Shown piece by piece: positions 63,785 through 64,000 of a stretch of 64,000 nt of DNA. Numbering within the stretch: the stretch's first letter is position 1; each line of letters begins with the position of its first letter. The notes beneath the pieces were generated by a model. That model saw only the letters and a program-made list of their open reading frames with translations. It was not told the DNA's origin and ran no database searches. The position numbers and the translations under genes are program-made. This stretch comes from Sycobia sp. Sy_11 (Eukaryota; Arthropoda; Insecta; Hymenoptera; Epichrysomallidae). The stretch lies in the NCBI GenBank assembly GCA_018907035.1, contig JACCIC010000168.1:258501-322500 (forward strand), read 5' to 3'.

Positions 63785-64000
63785 TCAGCTAAAGTGAAGC
63801 AAAACTTCGATGAGACCATTTTCATTAACCAAAACAAGTCTTAATAAGAAAGGAGCAAGCCAGGACAAGTCTGGGCTATAAGGCGGGTGGGACAGAATTT
63901 TCCAGCGGCTGTGTTCCAAACAATTCTGATACAACAATAACGTGTGACTATGTGGTAATCTAGTGTTCGTTTCAAACACCATAAATTGTGTTCAGTATCG
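63785..64000 (-). mobile_element. Degenerate mariner-family transposase fragment
   Basis: On the - strand the frame contains KILSHPPYSPDLS, which matches the mariner transposase HPPYSPDL signature, preceded by an eroded NARPH-like block (TNTRLPHSH). The expected P-x-D catalytic aspartate after PDLS is missing: the frame reads WLAPFLL, suggesting a frameshift. The aspartate of the DNARPH block is also not intact. The rest of the element, if present, lies right of the window. It looks like an inactive remnant. Confidence 0.75.

Overview
The window is animal nuclear DNA, most probably from an insect and perhaps from Hymenoptera. Genes have spliceosomal introns and AATAAA signals. Recognisable proteins are animal ones: a KIF14-type kinesin, PYROXD1, a mitochondrial MRPS18B-type ribosomal protein and a Cip4/FNBP1 F-BAR start exon. 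A degenerate mariner fragment lies at the right edge. The order is inferred only from general style (AT-rich introns, abundant CpG, very dense microsatellites), so it is weak.

Left part, about 1-11,000: compact, AT-rich, gene-bearing DNA with few long microsatellites. The C-terminal part of a KIF14-like kinesin-3 runs on the + strand in five exons (974-5579); its motor domain would lie left of the window. Convergent to it on the - strand is a two-gene block: mRpS18B (five exons, 9797 to 7673) followed directly by PYROXD1 (single exon, 7666 to 6263). Only six bases separate the mRpS18B stop from the PYROXD1 ATG, so the two are very probably made from one dicistronic mRNA. This is the most interesting gene-level observation.

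At about 11.1-12.8 kb the sequence becomes CpG- and GC-rich. A short first coding exon (12631-12654, MSWGTELW followed by a GTGAGT donor) matches the start of the Cip4/Toca/FNBP1 F-BAR family. Its 5' leader is open in the same frame for about 85 codons without an ATG and carries an alanine-coding CAG/GCA tract.

Right part, 12,655-64,000: no further Cip4 exon and no other convincing gene was found. I read it as one very long first intron, more than 51 kb, extending out of the window. It is packed with long (TA)n arrays (roughly one per kilobase), (CT/GA)n arrays, CA/CG/TA alternating purine-pyrimidine tracts, poly-T tracts and tri-/tetranucleotide repeats, interrupted by AT-rich unique islands. 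Within it I note a perfect 52-bp palindrome built around TA repeats with a related site 3 kb away, a probable short inverted-repeat transposon (58,760-59,003), a possible TATA-plus-short-ORF unit near 49.1 kb, and the mariner remnant. The many ORFs in this half that read as runs of YI, SL, RE, HT or CV are dinucleotide repeats, not genes.
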